This document shows positions 1-9,187 of a stretch of 64,000 nucleotides of DNA, in pieces. The notes under the pieces were generated by a model that made no database searches, was not told the DNA's origin, and saw nothing but the letters and a program-made list of their open reading frames with translations. The stretch is from Mycetocola zhadangensis. Lineage in GTDB: Bacteria > Actinomycetota > Actinomycetes > Actinomycetales > Microbacteriaceae. The stretch is from the NCBI RefSeq assembly GCF_003668565.1, contig NZ_RCWJ01000003.1:1-64000 (forward strand), written 5' to 3'. Both the position numbers and the translations under genes were made by a program. Positions within the stretch are counted from its first letter, which is position 1. Each line of letters begins with the position of its first letter.

Positions 1-1104
1 CTTCGAGTACAGGCGGAAGTAGTTCTGCAGGGTCACCGTGGCGAGGGTCTGGTTCTCGGCCTTGACCTGAACCCCTTCCTTCGCCTCGATGGCCTGGTGG
101 ATACCCTCGTTGTAGCGGCGGCCCATGAGGATACGACCGGTGTGCTCGTCGACGATCATGACCTCGCCGTTCATCACGACGTAGTCCTTGTCCTTCTTGA
201 ACAACGCGTTCGCCTTGAGCGAGTTGTTGAGGAACGAGATCAGTGGCGTGTTGGCTGACTCGTACAGGTTGTCGATGCCGAGGTAGTCCTCGACCTTTTC
301 GATGCCCGGCTCAAGCACGCCGACCGTGCGCTTCTTCTCGTCGACCTCGAAGTCCTCACCCTCGATGAGGATCTTGGAGAGGCGCGCGAATTCGTTGAAC
401 CAACGGTTCGCTTCCCCTGAGGAGGGTCCGGAGATGATGAGCGGGGTACGCGCCTCATCGATGAGGATGGAGTCGACCTCGTCGACGATGGCGAAATAGT
501 GACCGCGCTGAACGAGGTCCTTGGACTGCCAGGCCATGTTGTCGCGCAGGTAGTCGAAACCGAACTCGTTATTCGTTCCGTAGGTGATGTCTGCGTTGTA
601 CTGTTCGCGTCGCTGCTCAGGCGTCTGCCCTGCAACGATCACGCCGGTGGTCATGCCGAGAGCGCGGAAGACGCGCCCCATCAGCTCTGACTGGTACGTC
701 GCCAGGTAGTCGTTCACCGTGACGATGTGCACACCCTTGCCTGCAATGGCGTTCAGATAGGCGGGGAGGGTCGCGACGAGGGTCTTGCCCTCACCGGTCT
801 TCATCTCGGCGATGTTGCCGAGGTGGAGGGCCGCGCCGCCCATGATCTGCACGTCGAAGTGACGAAGACCAATGGTGCGCTTCGACGCTTCACGAACGGC
901 CGCGAAGGCCTCTGGGAGAAGTTCGTCGAGGGTCTCGCCCTTCTCAAATCGAGCCCGGAGTTCGCCCGTCTCGGCGCGCAATTCCTCATCGGTGAGTTCG
1001 GCGAAGTTGGGTTCGAGCGAGTTGACGGCTTTCGTCAGGTTCTCGAGCTTCTTGAGGATCCGGCCTTCGCCGACGCGAAGAACCCTCTCTAGTACTGAGG
1101 CCAC
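1..1104 (-). CDS. secA: Protein translocase subunit SecA, N-terminal 368 residues (truncated by window edge)
   Basis: SecA is the ATPase motor of the Sec general secretion pathway, acting at the inner face of the membrane with SecYEG. Reading from a GTG at 1104, 368 codons run off the left edge, so about the last 60% of the protein is outside. Visible are the Walker A segment MKTGEGKT (about residues 101-108), the Walker B stretch [15 protein letters not shown], and the VNDYLA and [15 protein letters not shown] motifs of NBD1. The last visible residues, [10 protein letters not shown], lie just before the conserved LAGMTGTA. The gene lies downstream of hpf on the same strand, separated by a strong hairpin, so it probably has its own promoter. 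Identity is certain; whether it is SecA1 or SecA2 rests on gene order, which fits SecA1. Confidence 0.97.
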   Translation of the reverse strand, partial: MASVLERVLRVGEGRILKKLENLTKAVNSLEPNFAELTDEELRAETGELRARFEKGETLDELLPEAFAAVREASKRTIGLRHFDVQIMGGAALHLGNIAEMKTGEGKTLVATLPAYLNAIAGKGVHIVTVNDYLATYQSELMGRVFRALGMTTGVIVAGQTPEQRREQYNADITYGTNNEFGFDYLRDNMAWQSKDLVQRGHYFAIVDEVDSILIDEARTPLIISGPSSGEANRWFNEFARLSKILIEGEDFEVDEKKRTVGVLEPGIEKVEDYLGIDNLYESANTPLISFLNNSLKANALFKKDKDYVVMNGEVMIVDEHTGRILMGRRYNEGIHQAIEAKEGVQVKAENQTLATVTLQNYFRLYSK

Positions 1105-1191
1105 GAATTGCACTCCACTTTTGTCTCTAGGGCACGCGAGTTTCGCGCCACCGCGCCGTGTGCGCGGGTGATGATCAACAGTCAGTCGATA

Positions 1192-1210
1192 ACGCTATCC
1201 ATGTTAGCGT
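1192..1210. promoter_or_regulatory. Short inverted repeat upstream of secA
   Basis: ACGCTA and TAGCGT form a perfect 6-bp inverted repeat with a 7-bp spacer, about 90 bp upstream of the secA start. It may be an operator or a leader hairpin of the secA transcript. No clear -10/-35 pair could be fixed around it, so this is only a candidate. Confidence 0.25.
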
Positions 1211-1260
1211 CCAGTCCGGTGGGAGCACCCTGATAACAACAGGCAATCACCCCCAAAAGT

Positions 1261-1299
1261 GTTCACGCGGGTGCCGGGAATTCCGGCACCCGCGTGAAC
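1261..1299 (-). terminator. Intrinsic terminator downstream of hpf
   Basis: A perfect 17-bp inverted repeat with a 5-base loop lies 24 bp past the hpf stop. On the minus strand it is followed by ACTTTTGGGG, a short U-run. The stem is very GC-rich and should end hpf transcription before secA, which explains why the two neighbours need not share a transcript. Confidence 0.8.
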
Positions 1300-1323
1300 A
1301 ACGGTCGAGTGATCCCTGCGGAT

Positions 1324-1989
1324 CTACGCTCGCTTCTTCGATTCCGTTGTGTCCTCGTCGAGCCCGATGACTCCGTAGTCCCAGCCCTTTCGGCGGTACA
1401 CAACGCTTGGCCTGTCGTTCTTGGCATCAACAAAGAGGAAGAACGGGTGGCCGACGAGTTCCATGCGGTCGACAGCTTCATCGACGGTCATGAACTCGGC
1501 CGGGAATACCTTCTCCCGGATAACAACCGGGCAGTATTCCTCTTCGGTGTTCTCCTCATTCTCATCGACCGCCGTCAGCACACCGGTGGCTACGCGTTCG
1601 ATGGTCTCAGGGTCAGCGGGTTGCAGGTCGATTCCGCTGAATCCTTCAGCACTCGCTGTCGAGAGTGATGTTCGCCGTTTCCCCCTCAATACTTTCTTTC
1701 GATCTTTCGCTCGACGCACTTGCTCGAGCAGTTTTGCAATTGCCAGATCAAAGGCAACGTACTTGTCTGAACCCGCCGCTTCGGCTCGAACGAGTGGGCC
1801 TGGACCGACGAGCATCAGCTCGACCCGGTCGTCTCCGGCCTTACCGCTCTTGTCGTGGTGACGGCTGACCTTGACCTCGAATGCGAGGGCTCGGTCTGAC
1901 AGGTGGGCTACTTTCGCTGATTTCTCCTCGACGTAATCGCGGAAGCGATCAGTGAGTCCCAGGCCTTGTCCGACAATGTTAATTTCCAC
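1324..1989 (-). CDS. hpf: Long-form ribosome hibernation promoting factor (HPF/RaiA)
   Basis: HPF binds the 30S decoding region and, in its long form, dimerises 70S ribosomes into inactive 100S particles in stationary phase. The 221-residue product has the S30EA-type N-domain (residues 1-100: starts MEINIVGQGLGLTDRFRDYV and contains KVSRHHDKSGKAGDDRVELML) and the C-terminal dimerisation domain (about 160-215: EKVFPAEFMTVDEAVDRMEL, then HPFFLFVDA and VVYRRKGWDYGVIGL). The length matches the long form. The ATG at 1989 gives the usual N-terminus. A strong hairpin ends the gene at 1299-1261. It sits between comF and secA, as in mycobacteria. Confidence 0.95.
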   Translation of the reverse strand: MEINIVGQGLGLTDRFRDYVEEKSAKVAHLSDRALAFEVKVSRHHDKSGKAGDDRVELMLVGPGPLVRAEAAGSDKYVAFDLAIAKLLEQVRRAKDRKKVLRGKRRTSLSTASAEGFSGIDLQPADPETIERVATGVLTAVDENEENTEEEYCPVVIREKVFPAEFMTVDEAVDRMELVGHPFFLFVDAKNDRPSVVYRRKGWDYGVIGLDEDTTESKKRA

Positions 1990-2099
1990 GTCAACCTCCC
2001 AGATCAGGCGTCCCGCCGCATAATCATGGGCGGTCCTTTCGCGCCTTTAGCCCCACGGTAGTCCGCGGGGGGAGATAAGTCACTCAGCAAACTGTGTGG

Positions 2100-2795
2100 T
2101 TACGGCCGGGGTAGAATGCGCCGTGGCGTCGCGGCGAGCACCACCCCACCGAGGACTCGTGCACCCGATTGCTCGAGCGCTCGACGCGCTTCGAGCAGCG
2201 TTGCGCCGGTGGTCACGACGTCGTCGACGATGAGGTAGCAGCGCCCCGTCGCGCGGTTGCGTGCGCGGAGCGATCCGGTCAGATTGCGCTGTCTGCCGGC
2301 GATTCCCAACCCGATCTGGTCGTCCGGCTGTCGGACGAGGGCGAGCGGATGCTCCGCGGCGAGGCGCGCATTAGCCACGAGCCTGTCGACGGGCCGGTAT
2401 CCCCTTCTCCGGTAGGCGGACCGGCTCGATGGAATCGTGGCGAGCGTCACATCGGCCACGGTGCCTGCCCGAGCGGGCAGCTCAGTGAGGGCCCGGTCGA
2501 ACGCCGAGCGGAGAAGGCCGCCGAGCGCTGCGGCAACGTCTGTCCGCTGCTCATTTTTGAGTGCGAGGAGAGCACGACGAACAACACCGTCGTAGTCTGT
2601 CGCCGCCCACACCGGAAACCCGTCGTCGAGCTCACGAACTGCGGGAGGTTTCGGAACGCTGGCCAGACAGGCGTCGCAGAGCGCGGCATCCGCTTGCCCA
2701 CAACCCACGCAGGCAACCGGGAGAAGCACCCCGATCGCCTCGCGAAGGGCTCGGCCGACGACCTGCGCGACCGGGGTGCTGTCGGAGACCTCCAT
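2100..2795 (-). CDS. ComF family phosphoribosyltransferase-like protein
   Basis: This 231-residue protein belongs to the ComF/GntX family, which has a type I phosphoribosyltransferase fold and is linked to DNA uptake in naturally competent bacteria; its role in actinobacteria is not settled. Two N-terminal CxxC pairs (C29/C32 and C40/C43) form the zinc finger typical of the family. The C-terminal PRPP-binding loop is visible as YLIVDDVVTTGATLLEA. The central YRRRGYRPVDRLV segment also matches the family. It lies between lpqB and hpf, the conserved actinobacterial position (Rv3242c-like). The ATG at 2795 has no strong Shine-Dalgarno sequence. Confidence 0.9.
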   Translation of the reverse strand: MEVSDSTPVAQVVGRALREAIGVLLPVACVGCGQADAALCDACLASVPKPPAVRELDDGFPVWAATDYDGVVRRALLALKNEQRTDVAAALGGLLRSAFDRALTELPARAGTVADVTLATIPSSRSAYRRRGYRPVDRLVANARLAAEHPLALVRQPDDQIGLGIAGRQRNLTGSLRARNRATGRCYLIVDDVVTTGATLLEARRALEQSGARVLGGVVLAATPRRILPRP

Positions 2796-2882
2796 CCGCT
2801 TAGCTTTGCGCGCGCAGCGATCGCGGAACCGGGAGTTGCACGATCGGGGGAAAGCCCGCCGTGCAGCCCGGCCTGTGGACAG

Positions 2883-4574
2883 TTAGCTCGGGCTCCCAAG
2901 CTGGGTGGCCAGGAACGCCACCCCGCTCGCGGTTGTCTGCCAGAGCGACGTGCGCAGTACCCGCACGTCACCCGCAGACGACAGCGCACGAAGTTGCTTG
3001 GTCGTGTTTCCCCCAACGATCTGCACGGCGTCGTCGAGGGTGGCCAGCCGCGTCGATTCTCCGCCGATCACCTGGGTGACGACCTCGCCCCGACCGTCGG
3101 ACGAGCTCGTCAGGGACGCGACGGTGATCTCGTCGATCCAGGTGGCGGAGAGGCCAGCGCCGTCACCGACCGCGAGCACGAGCGGATCGCCGAGGCTGAC
3201 CGGGGTGTTGTCTGCGGCGCGAGCGATGCCGGCAACGAGGAGCCGGGGTTCGCCAGCCGTGCGGACCAGGGCGAGGAGCCTTGTGCCATCCCGCGACACC
3301 TGGATGGACTGGATGCTCGACGCGTCTGGCCAGCTCGACATCACCGGTGACTGCGAACCGTCTGCGCGGATGGCCAGGAGCGAACCTGGCTCGCCCTCCG
3401 GGACACTCCAGATGAAACCGAATCGATCGAGTGACGGGGCGATGAGACCCGCCCTGCCGTCGACGCGAAGGCCTGAGGTTTGCGACTGCCGCACGGCGTA
3501 CACGCCGTCCGGCGTTCTGACCGCCGCGAGCGAGTGACTCGGGTTGACGACCGCCGCCGTTGCGCTGAGTGCCTCGATCTGCGGGCTGATGCCGGGGAGC
3601 CGCTCGACGGCGCCGCCGCTGAGGAAACCGAAACCGTCCTCGGTCATGGCGAGCGGCCGCGGGTCCACCCGTGGTCCTGGGATCGCGAGCACCGGGATGT
3701 CCTGAACGTTGCCGCTCACCGCGATGCTGACCGAGTTGATGGTCGACACACCGCTGAGACTCGCGGAGAGCTGCGCCTGCATGCGCTGCAGCGTCAGATC
3801 GTCTGCTTCGAACGCCTCACTGTTGAGGTCAACCTGCGCCACGTCACTGACGATGGGCACGGCGTTGCGGGTCAGCTGGGTGCCCTCGGGGAACGCCGAT
3901 GTCACAGCGCCGACAAGCCACTCGCTTGGCCCGTCGAGCAGGGCGTTGACGATCTGTGTTCCCGTCGACGCGCGCGATGGGAACCAGCGCAGGTCGGGGA
4001 CGAGGTGCGTCCATGACGGGTCAAAGAAGCTCAGTGCGTACGGATTGAAGACCTCGCTGAACTTCTGCTCGTCGAGCACGACTCCGTCCGGTGCTGAGTT
4101 GATCCGCCACTGGCCGTCCACCTGCACGAGCGCGAACACCCGGGTGGTCGGTTGCAGGTCGCTGAACTCGACGTACTCCCCCGACCCGTCGACAGATGCG
4201 ACAGGCACAAGGCTGACCTGCATGGTGAGAGCGTCCACCGAGGTGAATGCTCGCTGGTTGGCCTCGTCGATGAGCGCGCTCGCGTCAGGGTTCCAGGTCG
4301 ATTGGATCGACGGCGAGAGGTACTCACGTGCTGTCGCGTAGTCGTCGCGCGGGCTCGAGGCCGCGTCGATGAAACCGCGCAGGATCTGCTCCTGCGTCGC
4401 GTCCTTCTCGGGTCCCTGGGCGAGGAACTCGATCTCCGGGTCCTCGTCGGTCGGAACGACCTGCCCGATCTGCGGTGCACCCGATTGCGGGATGCCTGCA
4501 CAACCGGTGACGAGGACGGCCAGCGCGAGCGCCAGCCCAGTCGCGAGGGTGCTTCTCAGCCGCCTGCGGGTCAT
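2883..4574 (-). CDS. lpqB: Lipoprotein LpqB (GerMN domain plus beta-propeller)
   Basis: LpqB is the accessory lipoprotein of the MtrAB two-component system; in mycobacteria it interacts with the MtrB sensor and affects MtrA phosphorylation. The 563-residue product starts with a signal sequence and lipobox LVTGC (Cys25 is the predicted lipidation site). A GerMN-type domain follows, then a C-terminal region with propeller-like strands to the end. The start at 4574 overlaps the mtrB stop by four bases (ATGA), implying translational coupling. The reading frame stays open upstream to 4739, but that would put the lipobox 55 residues further in, so the coupled ATG is preferred. The mtrA-mtrB-lpqB operon order is standard. 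Confidence 0.95.
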   Translation of the reverse strand: MTRRRLRSTLATGLALALAVLVTGCAGIPQSGAPQIGQVVPTDEDPEIEFLAQGPEKDATQEQILRGFIDAASSPRDDYATAREYLSPSIQSTWNPDASALIDEANQRAFTSVDALTMQVSLVPVASVDGSGEYVEFSDLQPTTRVFALVQVDGQWRINSAPDGVVLDEQKFSEVFNPYALSFFDPSWTHLVPDLRWFPSRASTGTQIVNALLDGPSEWLVGAVTSAFPEGTQLTRNAVPIVSDVAQVDLNSEAFEADDLTLQRMQAQLSASLSGVSTINSVSIAVSGNVQDIPVLAIPGPRVDPRPLAMTEDGFGFLSGGAVERLPGISPQIEALSATAAVVNPSHSLAAVRTPDGVYAVRQSQTSGLRVDGRAGLIAPSLDRFGFIWSVPEGEPGSLLAIRADGSQSPVMSSWPDASSIQSIQVSRDGTRLLALVRTAGEPRLLVAGIARAADNTPVSLGDPLVLAVGDGAGLSATWIDEITVASLTSSSDGRGEVVTQVIGGESTRLATLDDAVQIVGGNTTKQLRALSSAGDVRVLRTSLWQTTASGVAFLATQLGSPS

Positions 4575-6268
4575 GAGCGTTCCTCTCTCACTTGCGTCGG
4601 AGCATCCGCTCGATCGATCGCGGGGGAAGGACCGTCCGCGTCCTCGGGGGGAAGCGGGAGCGGCGACACAGAGAACTCGCCGCCAAGCACGCGCGGCAGG
4701 GTGAGCCGGAAGCACGTGCCACCGCCGACCCGTGTCCACAGGTCGAGAGTTCCTCCGTGCAGTTGCGCGTCTTCGAGCGCGATGGCGAGGCCGAGGCCGG
4801 TGCCGCCGATGGTGCGTTTGCGCGACGGATCGGCCCGCCAGAACCTGTCGAAGACCCGCTCGGAGTCGGCCTCGGTCATTCCGTGCCCGTAGTCACGGAC
4901 GGTGAGAGCGACGGCCTGCTCGTTGCTGTCGACCACCACGACGATCGGGCGTCCTTCGCCGTGCTCGATGGCGTTGCCGAGGAGGTTCCGAACCACGCGG
5001 CGGATGCGCCGCGGGTCGGCCTCGACAGGCGAGTAGCCGCCCGGCGCGACAAGTCGGATCTCTGACCCCTTCTGCTCGGCGAGCGACGCAACACCATCGA
5101 TGGAGTCCTCGGCCAAGTGAATGAGGCTGGTCGGCTCGATTTCAAGCTGCACAGACCCGGCGTCGTACCGTGAAATTTCGAGCAGGTCGGCGAGCAGCAC
5201 CTCGAAGCGCTGGGTTTGGGTGTGCAGCAGCTCGGTCGTGCGGGCCATGGCAGGCGGATAGGTGTCGCGCTGGTCGTAGAGCACGTCGCCCGCGAGCCGG
5301 ATCGTGGTGAGCGGGGTGCGGAGCTCGTGCGAGACATCGGACACAAAGCGCTGCTGGACCTGGGACAGGTCGGCAAGTTCCTTGATCTGCTTCTGCATGC
5401 TGTCGGCCATGCCGTTGAACGACTGAGCGAGCGTCGCGAGTTCATCCTCGCCCTTTTCAGGAATTCGAACCTCAAGATCTCCGGATGCCAGTCGCTGGCT
5501 GGTCTCGGCCGCCACACGAATCGGGTTGGCAACGAGGCGCACAACCACCCAGGCGACGGACGCCAGGAGGATCAGGAGGGTGAGCCCGCCGATGAAGAGG
5601 GTGCGTTGAACGAAGAGCAGCGTCTCCTCGGTGTCGACCAGGTTGTAGCCGATGTAGATTTCGTACCTGCTGCCCTCAGGCAGGGTGATTTCGGTTCCGA
5701 CCACGATGCCGGGGTTGGTTCCACCGTTCGACGCCGGAAGTGAGACCGACTGCCACCACTGTTCGTCAGGGTTCTTCTGCACACTCGCGCGGAGGGCGTC
5801 GCTGATCACCCCGCTGAGCTGGGGGCTCTCGAAGTCCTGTGGAGCGACGGCGCTCGGCGATTGGCCCGGTGTGCGGTAGCCGGCGATGAGGGTGGAGCTT
5901 GAGGCGCGGGCGATCTCGGTGCGCGCGGCGCTCATCAGCTCCTGGATGCCGGCCCGGTCCTGGTCGCTCGAGGAGTCGAGGATGTTCTGGGCAGACGATG
6001 TCGCACGGAACGAGTCCTGCTGCACCTGGTCGACGCGGGAGGAGAAGAGGTCGTTGCCGATCGACAACGACATGTAAATGCTCGAAATGAGCACGGCGGC
6101 GAGCGACAACCCGAGGGTGACGATGACGGTGCGGAACTGCAGCGACCGTCGCCACGAGCGGACCACCCGGGTTGGCCAGGTCCTCCAGTTCGCGAGTCGC
6201 GCTCCGGCGACCCCTGCGTTGGCGCCGTACCCCGCTGGGCTCGCCGTCGATTCCCGGCTGAACACCAT
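4571..6268 (-). CDS. mtrB: Sensor histidine kinase MtrB
   Basis: MtrB is the membrane sensor kinase of the essential MtrAB system controlling cell-wall metabolism, osmotic response and cell division. The 565-residue product has TM1 at about 47-70, an extracytoplasmic domain of about 150 residues, TM2 at about 222-247, a HAMP domain (248-300), the phosphoacceptor His314 in SDVSHELRTPL, an N-box (NLLGNAIEHGEG) and the GTGLGLAIALEDA ATP-binding motif. Only five bases separate its ATG from the mtrA stop, and its TGA overlaps the lpqB ATG. All three genes therefore form one operon read leftward. Confidence 0.97.
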   Translation of the reverse strand: MVFSRESTASPAGYGANAGVAGARLANWRTWPTRVVRSWRRSLQFRTVIVTLGLSLAAVLISSIYMSLSIGNDLFSSRVDQVQQDSFRATSSAQNILDSSSDQDRAGIQELMSAARTEIARASSSTLIAGYRTPGQSPSAVAPQDFESPQLSGVISDALRASVQKNPDEQWWQSVSLPASNGGTNPGIVVGTEITLPEGSRYEIYIGYNLVDTEETLLFVQRTLFIGGLTLLILLASVAWVVVRLVANPIRVAAETSQRLASGDLEVRIPEKGEDELATLAQSFNGMADSMQKQIKELADLSQVQQRFVSDVSHELRTPLTTIRLAGDVLYDQRDTYPPAMARTTELLHTQTQRFEVLLADLLEISRYDAGSVQLEIEPTSLIHLAEDSIDGVASLAEQKGSEIRLVAPGGYSPVEADPRRIRRVVRNLLGNAIEHGEGRPIVVVVDSNEQAVALTVRDYGHGMTEADSERVFDRFWRADPSRKRTIGGTGLGLAIALEDAQLHGGTLDLWTRVGGGTCFRLTLPRVLGGEFSVSPLPLPPEDADGPSPAIDRADAPTQVREERS

Positions 6269-6273
6269 GCCAG

Positions 6274-6963
6274 CTATTGCGCGGCGGCGCCGGTGCCGGC
6301 GCGGTAGCCGACACCTCGAACCGTCATTACGATGCGCGGGTTATCAGGGTCGAACTCGACCTTGGCGCGGAGGCGCTGCACGTGCACGTTGACCAGGCGG
6401 GTGTCTGCCTTGTAGTGGTAGCCCCACACCTGCTCGAGCAGCATTTCGCGGGTGAATACCTGTTGCGGCTTCGACGCCAGGGTGAGCAGCAGGTCGAACT
6501 CGAGGGGGGTCAGGTTGATGGCTGTGTCGCCACGGCGCACCTCGTGCCCGGCGACGTCGAGGACGAGGTCGCCGATCTGCAGCGTGTCCAGGGCCTGCTG
6601 CGGTGCTGGGCGCAGCCGGGTGCGGATGCGAGCGACGAGCTCCTTGGGGTTGAACGGCTTGACCATGTAGTCATCCGCCCCTGATTCGAGCCCCTTGACC
6701 ACATCGGCCGTGTCGGTTTTGGCCGTGAGCATGATAATCGGCACGCCCGATTCCGCACGAATGCGGGTGCATACCTCAATGCCGTCGATGCCAGGAAGCA
6801 TGAGGTCGAGAAGAACGAGGTCGGGCTTGACCTCGTGGAAGGCGTCAACTGCGCCACTTCCGTCGGCGCAGAAGTGTGGCTCGAAGCCTTCGGTTCGCAA
6901 CACGATGCCGATCATCTCGGCCAGTGCTGTGTCGTCGTCGACCACCAGGATCCGTGCGTTCAT
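6274..6963 (-). CDS. mtrA: OmpR-family response regulator MtrA
   Basis: MtrA is the DNA-binding partner of MtrB. The receiver domain (1-115) has the acidic pocket VVDDD near residues 7-11, phosphoacceptor Asp53 (LLDLMLPG) and the conserved Lys in LTAKTD. A winged-helix DNA-binding domain (130-225) follows, with the GYHYKADTRLVNVHVQRLRAKV recognition region. At 229 residues the length is normal. It is the first gene of the mtrA-mtrB-lpqB operon and is transcribed away from the membrane cluster starting at 7158, so the 194-bp intergenic region must hold both promoters. A GAGG ribosome-binding site precedes the ATG. Confidence 0.97.
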   Translation of the reverse strand: MNARILVVDDDTALAEMIGIVLRTEGFEPHFCADGSGAVDAFHEVKPDLVLLDLMLPGIDGIEVCTRIRAESGVPIIMLTAKTDTADVVKGLESGADDYMVKPFNPKELVARIRTRLRPAPQQALDTLQIGDLVLDVAGHEVRRGDTAINLTPLEFDLLLTLASKPQQVFTREMLLEQVWGYHYKADTRLVNVHVQRLRAKVEFDPDNPRIVMTVRGVGYRAGTGAAAQ

Positions 6964-7157
6964 ACGCCTCGTTCTCGTTTCTTCGACCGGCTTTGGGCAT
7001 CCGGGCGCTCGGTACTCTGGAACAGATTACTGGCTCCAGCCGGGGACCTTCTGATGAACAGCATTTTTCCACGGTCCGGGCGCAGGATCGGAGGTGTGCG
7101 GGAGCTGGATATGCCACGATGAACGAAGGCAAGTTTTCGCTACGAGGGGGCCACTGA

Positions 7158-8510
7158 GTGACTCACGACCAGAACTGGCAGGCACCGGGATCGGCTGAAG
7201 AGCCGCCCCGCTATGGCGAGCGCGTTCCGCAATCGCCGCCAGCACCGCAGCAGGCACCGCAGAGCCAGCAACCGCCTGCCGGTCAGCCGCAGCAGTACCC
7301 GCAGGTGAACCCCCCTTCTGGCGCGAACCCGTACGGCCAGAACCCCTACCCCTCACAGCCCTCAGGGCAGGGTCAGTACGGCCAGAATCCGTGGGGCCAG
7401 CAACCGTACGGCGCTCCGCAGTTCTCCCAGCCCGGCTGGACCCCTCCCCCCAAACCGGGGCTCATCCCACTTCGACCGCTTGGATTCGGCACCCTTCTTG
7501 GGGCTCCTTTCCTCGCTCTCAAGCGCAACCCCAAGGCGACATTCGGCAGTGCATTACTTGTGCAGGCCATCAGCGTCGTGATCAGCCTTCTGGTGATTGG
7601 CGCCATCACGTTCTTCTTTGTGTCCCGGATCAGCTCCGCCTCGGCCGAGGATCAGGACGCGATCGCCGCTGGCGGTGTCGCCGCAATCCTGCTCGGCGCG
7701 CTCATTCCGTTCCTCATCACCCTAATCGGCACGGTCTTCCTGCAGGGGGTCATCGTCAATGAGGTCGCTCGGTCGACCCTCGGCGAGAAACTCACACTCA
7801 AGGCCGTGTGGAAGGCCACCTGGCCGAGGTTCGGACACCTGCTGCTCTGGGTTCTCGTGGCGACTGTCGCGTTCACCATTGTGCTCGCGGTCCTGGTCGG
7901 GATCGTCTGGATGCTCGTTGTGCTCGGCGGCGGGTTTATCGCGGCCGGTATCATCCTGGCCATCCTCGCCGGCATCGCCCTGATCGTCGTCGGGGTCTGG
8001 CTGAGCATCAAACTGTCGATCGTCCCGAGTGTGATCGTTCTCGAGCGCGCGTCGATGGGAGCCGCGATCCGCCGGTCATGGCGGCTCACCGACGGCTACT
8101 TCTGGCGCACCCTCGGCGTTCAGTACCTCATCGCCTTCATCGTCGGAACTGTGTCGCAGGTTGTTCTCACCCCGGTGAGCGTGCTCTATGTGATGGCGTT
8201 GTCAGCCGTCGACCCGACGGGAACAAGTGCCGAAAGCTGGGTTGGCCCTCTCGTGCTTTACGCGATCATGATTGTTCTGTCCCTGCTCGTCGGGTCGATC
8301 ACTTCCGTGGTTTCATCGGCGGCCATCGCCCTGATCTATGTCGACCTGCGGATGCGTAAGGAGGGGCTCGACCTCGAGCTGATCCGGTTCGTTGAGGCGC
8401 GGCAGACCGGAAACGCAACGGTTGAGGACCCCTATCTTCTTCAGGCGAGCGGCCGTCCGACGCCGATGGGGCAGGCCGGGCCTGCCGGGTCTGGTTCGCC
8501 GTGGGCCTAG
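7158..8510 (+). CDS. Membrane protein with GPDPase-type membrane domain and Gln/Pro-rich N-terminus
   Basis: The 450-residue protein has a cytoplasmic low-complexity N-terminus of about 95 residues rich in Pro, Gln and Asn-Pro-Tyr-Gly-Gln motifs. About six to eight hydrophobic segments follow between residues 120 and 420. The fold resembles the membrane domain seen in glycerophosphoryl diester phosphodiesterase membrane proteins (GPDPase_memb); no catalytic phosphodiesterase domain is attached. The GTG start is set by GAGGGGG seven bases upstream. It opens a five-gene operon with DUF4129, DUF4350, MoxR and DUF58 genes, a cluster often found beside mtrAB in actinobacteria. The function is unknown; membrane or envelope maintenance is an inference from neighbours. 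Confidence 0.85.
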   Translation: MTHDQNWQAPGSAEEPPRYGERVPQSPPAPQQAPQSQQPPAGQPQQYPQVNPPSGANPYGQNPYPSQPSGQGQYGQNPWGQQPYGAPQFSQPGWTPPPKPGLIPLRPLGFGTLLGAPFLALKRNPKATFGSALLVQAISVVISLLVIGAITFFFVSRISSASAEDQDAIAAGGVAAILLGALIPFLITLIGTVFLQGVIVNEVARSTLGEKLTLKAVWKATWPRFGHLLLWVLVATVAFTIVLAVLVGIVWMLVVLGGGFIAAGIILAILAGIALIVVGVWLSIKLSIVPSVIVLERASMGAAIRRSWRLTDGYFWRTLGVQYLIAFIVGTVSQVVLTPVSVLYVMALSAVDPTGTSAESWVGPLVLYAIMIVLSLLVGSITSVVSSAAIALIYVDLRMRKEGLDLELIRFVEARQTGNATVEDPYLLQASGRPTPMGQAGPAGSGSPWA

Positions 8511-9187
8511 CTGGCGCGTGGGGTGTGCCTGGCGGAGCACCGCTCGACGTGCCCGTCGACCCGACGGCGCCCGAGGCGCGGGACTGGTTGGTCGACGAGT
8601 TGTCGAAGCCCGAGTATGCCGCGGCGCAGCCGAGCCTGTTCGATCGGTTGAGCCAGGCGTTTTTTGAGTGGCTGGAGCGTCTGTTCCAGCCGGGAGCGTC
8701 AGTGCCGACCGACTGGGTTCCCGTCGCCATCGTGATCGCCATTGTGCTGGCGCTGATCGTCGCGCTTCTCGTCTGGGGTATGCCGCGCCTCAACCGCCGC
8801 AGCCGGGTGGCACAGGGCCTGTTCGGTGAGGATGACACCCGCACGGCCGACGAACTGCGCCGGTCTGCCGAGGGATTCGCCGCCGCCGGCGACTGGACGA
8901 ACGCGACCCTCGACCGGTTCCGCGCGCTCGCTCGGGACCTCACCGAGCGCACCATCGTGTTCGTCTCCCCCGGCACGACGGCCCATGACTTTGCCGGTCG
9001 CGCCGCTGAGGCGTTCCCGGATTCCAGCGACCGCCTCGCCTCGGCCGCCCGCACTTTCGACGATGTGCGCTACCTCGGCACCGACGGAACCGCCGAGCAG
9101 TACCGGTTGCTCCGGGCGCTGGATGTCGAACTCTCCGCCCGCACACCGGCGCGGCTGGAGTCGATCGAAACGGAACCGGCCTCATGA
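8501..9187 (+). CDS. DUF4129 domain membrane protein
   Basis: This 228-residue protein has a single membrane segment at about 68-92 (VPVAIVIAIVLALIVALLVW) and a cytoplasmic C-terminal DUF4129 domain, visible as the RSAEGFAAAGDWTNATLDRFRAL region and the later SDRLASAARTFDDVRYLG signature. The GTG start at 8501 lies inside the end of the previous gene (10-bp overlap) and its TGA overlaps the next ATG by four bases, so translation is coupled. DUF4129 proteins accompany MoxR/DUF58 systems and are sometimes fused to transglutaminases; no enzyme domain is present here. Confidence 0.87.
   Translation: MGLAGAWGVPGGAPLDVPVDPTAPEARDWLVDELSKPEYAAAQPSLFDRLSQAFFEWLERLFQPGASVPTDWVPVAIVIAIVLALIVALLVWGMPRLNRRSRVAQGLFGEDDTRTADELRRSAEGFAAAGDWTNATLDRFRALARDLTERTIVFVSPGTTAHDFAGRAAEAFPDSSDRLASAARTFDDVRYLGTDGTAEQYRLLRALDVELSARTPARLESIETEPAS

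Noticed and set aside
2169-3350. A 393-codon open frame on the plus strand over comF and lpqB
   Set aside because: It lies antisense to two well-supported genes, has no family resemblance and reflects GC-rich codon structure.
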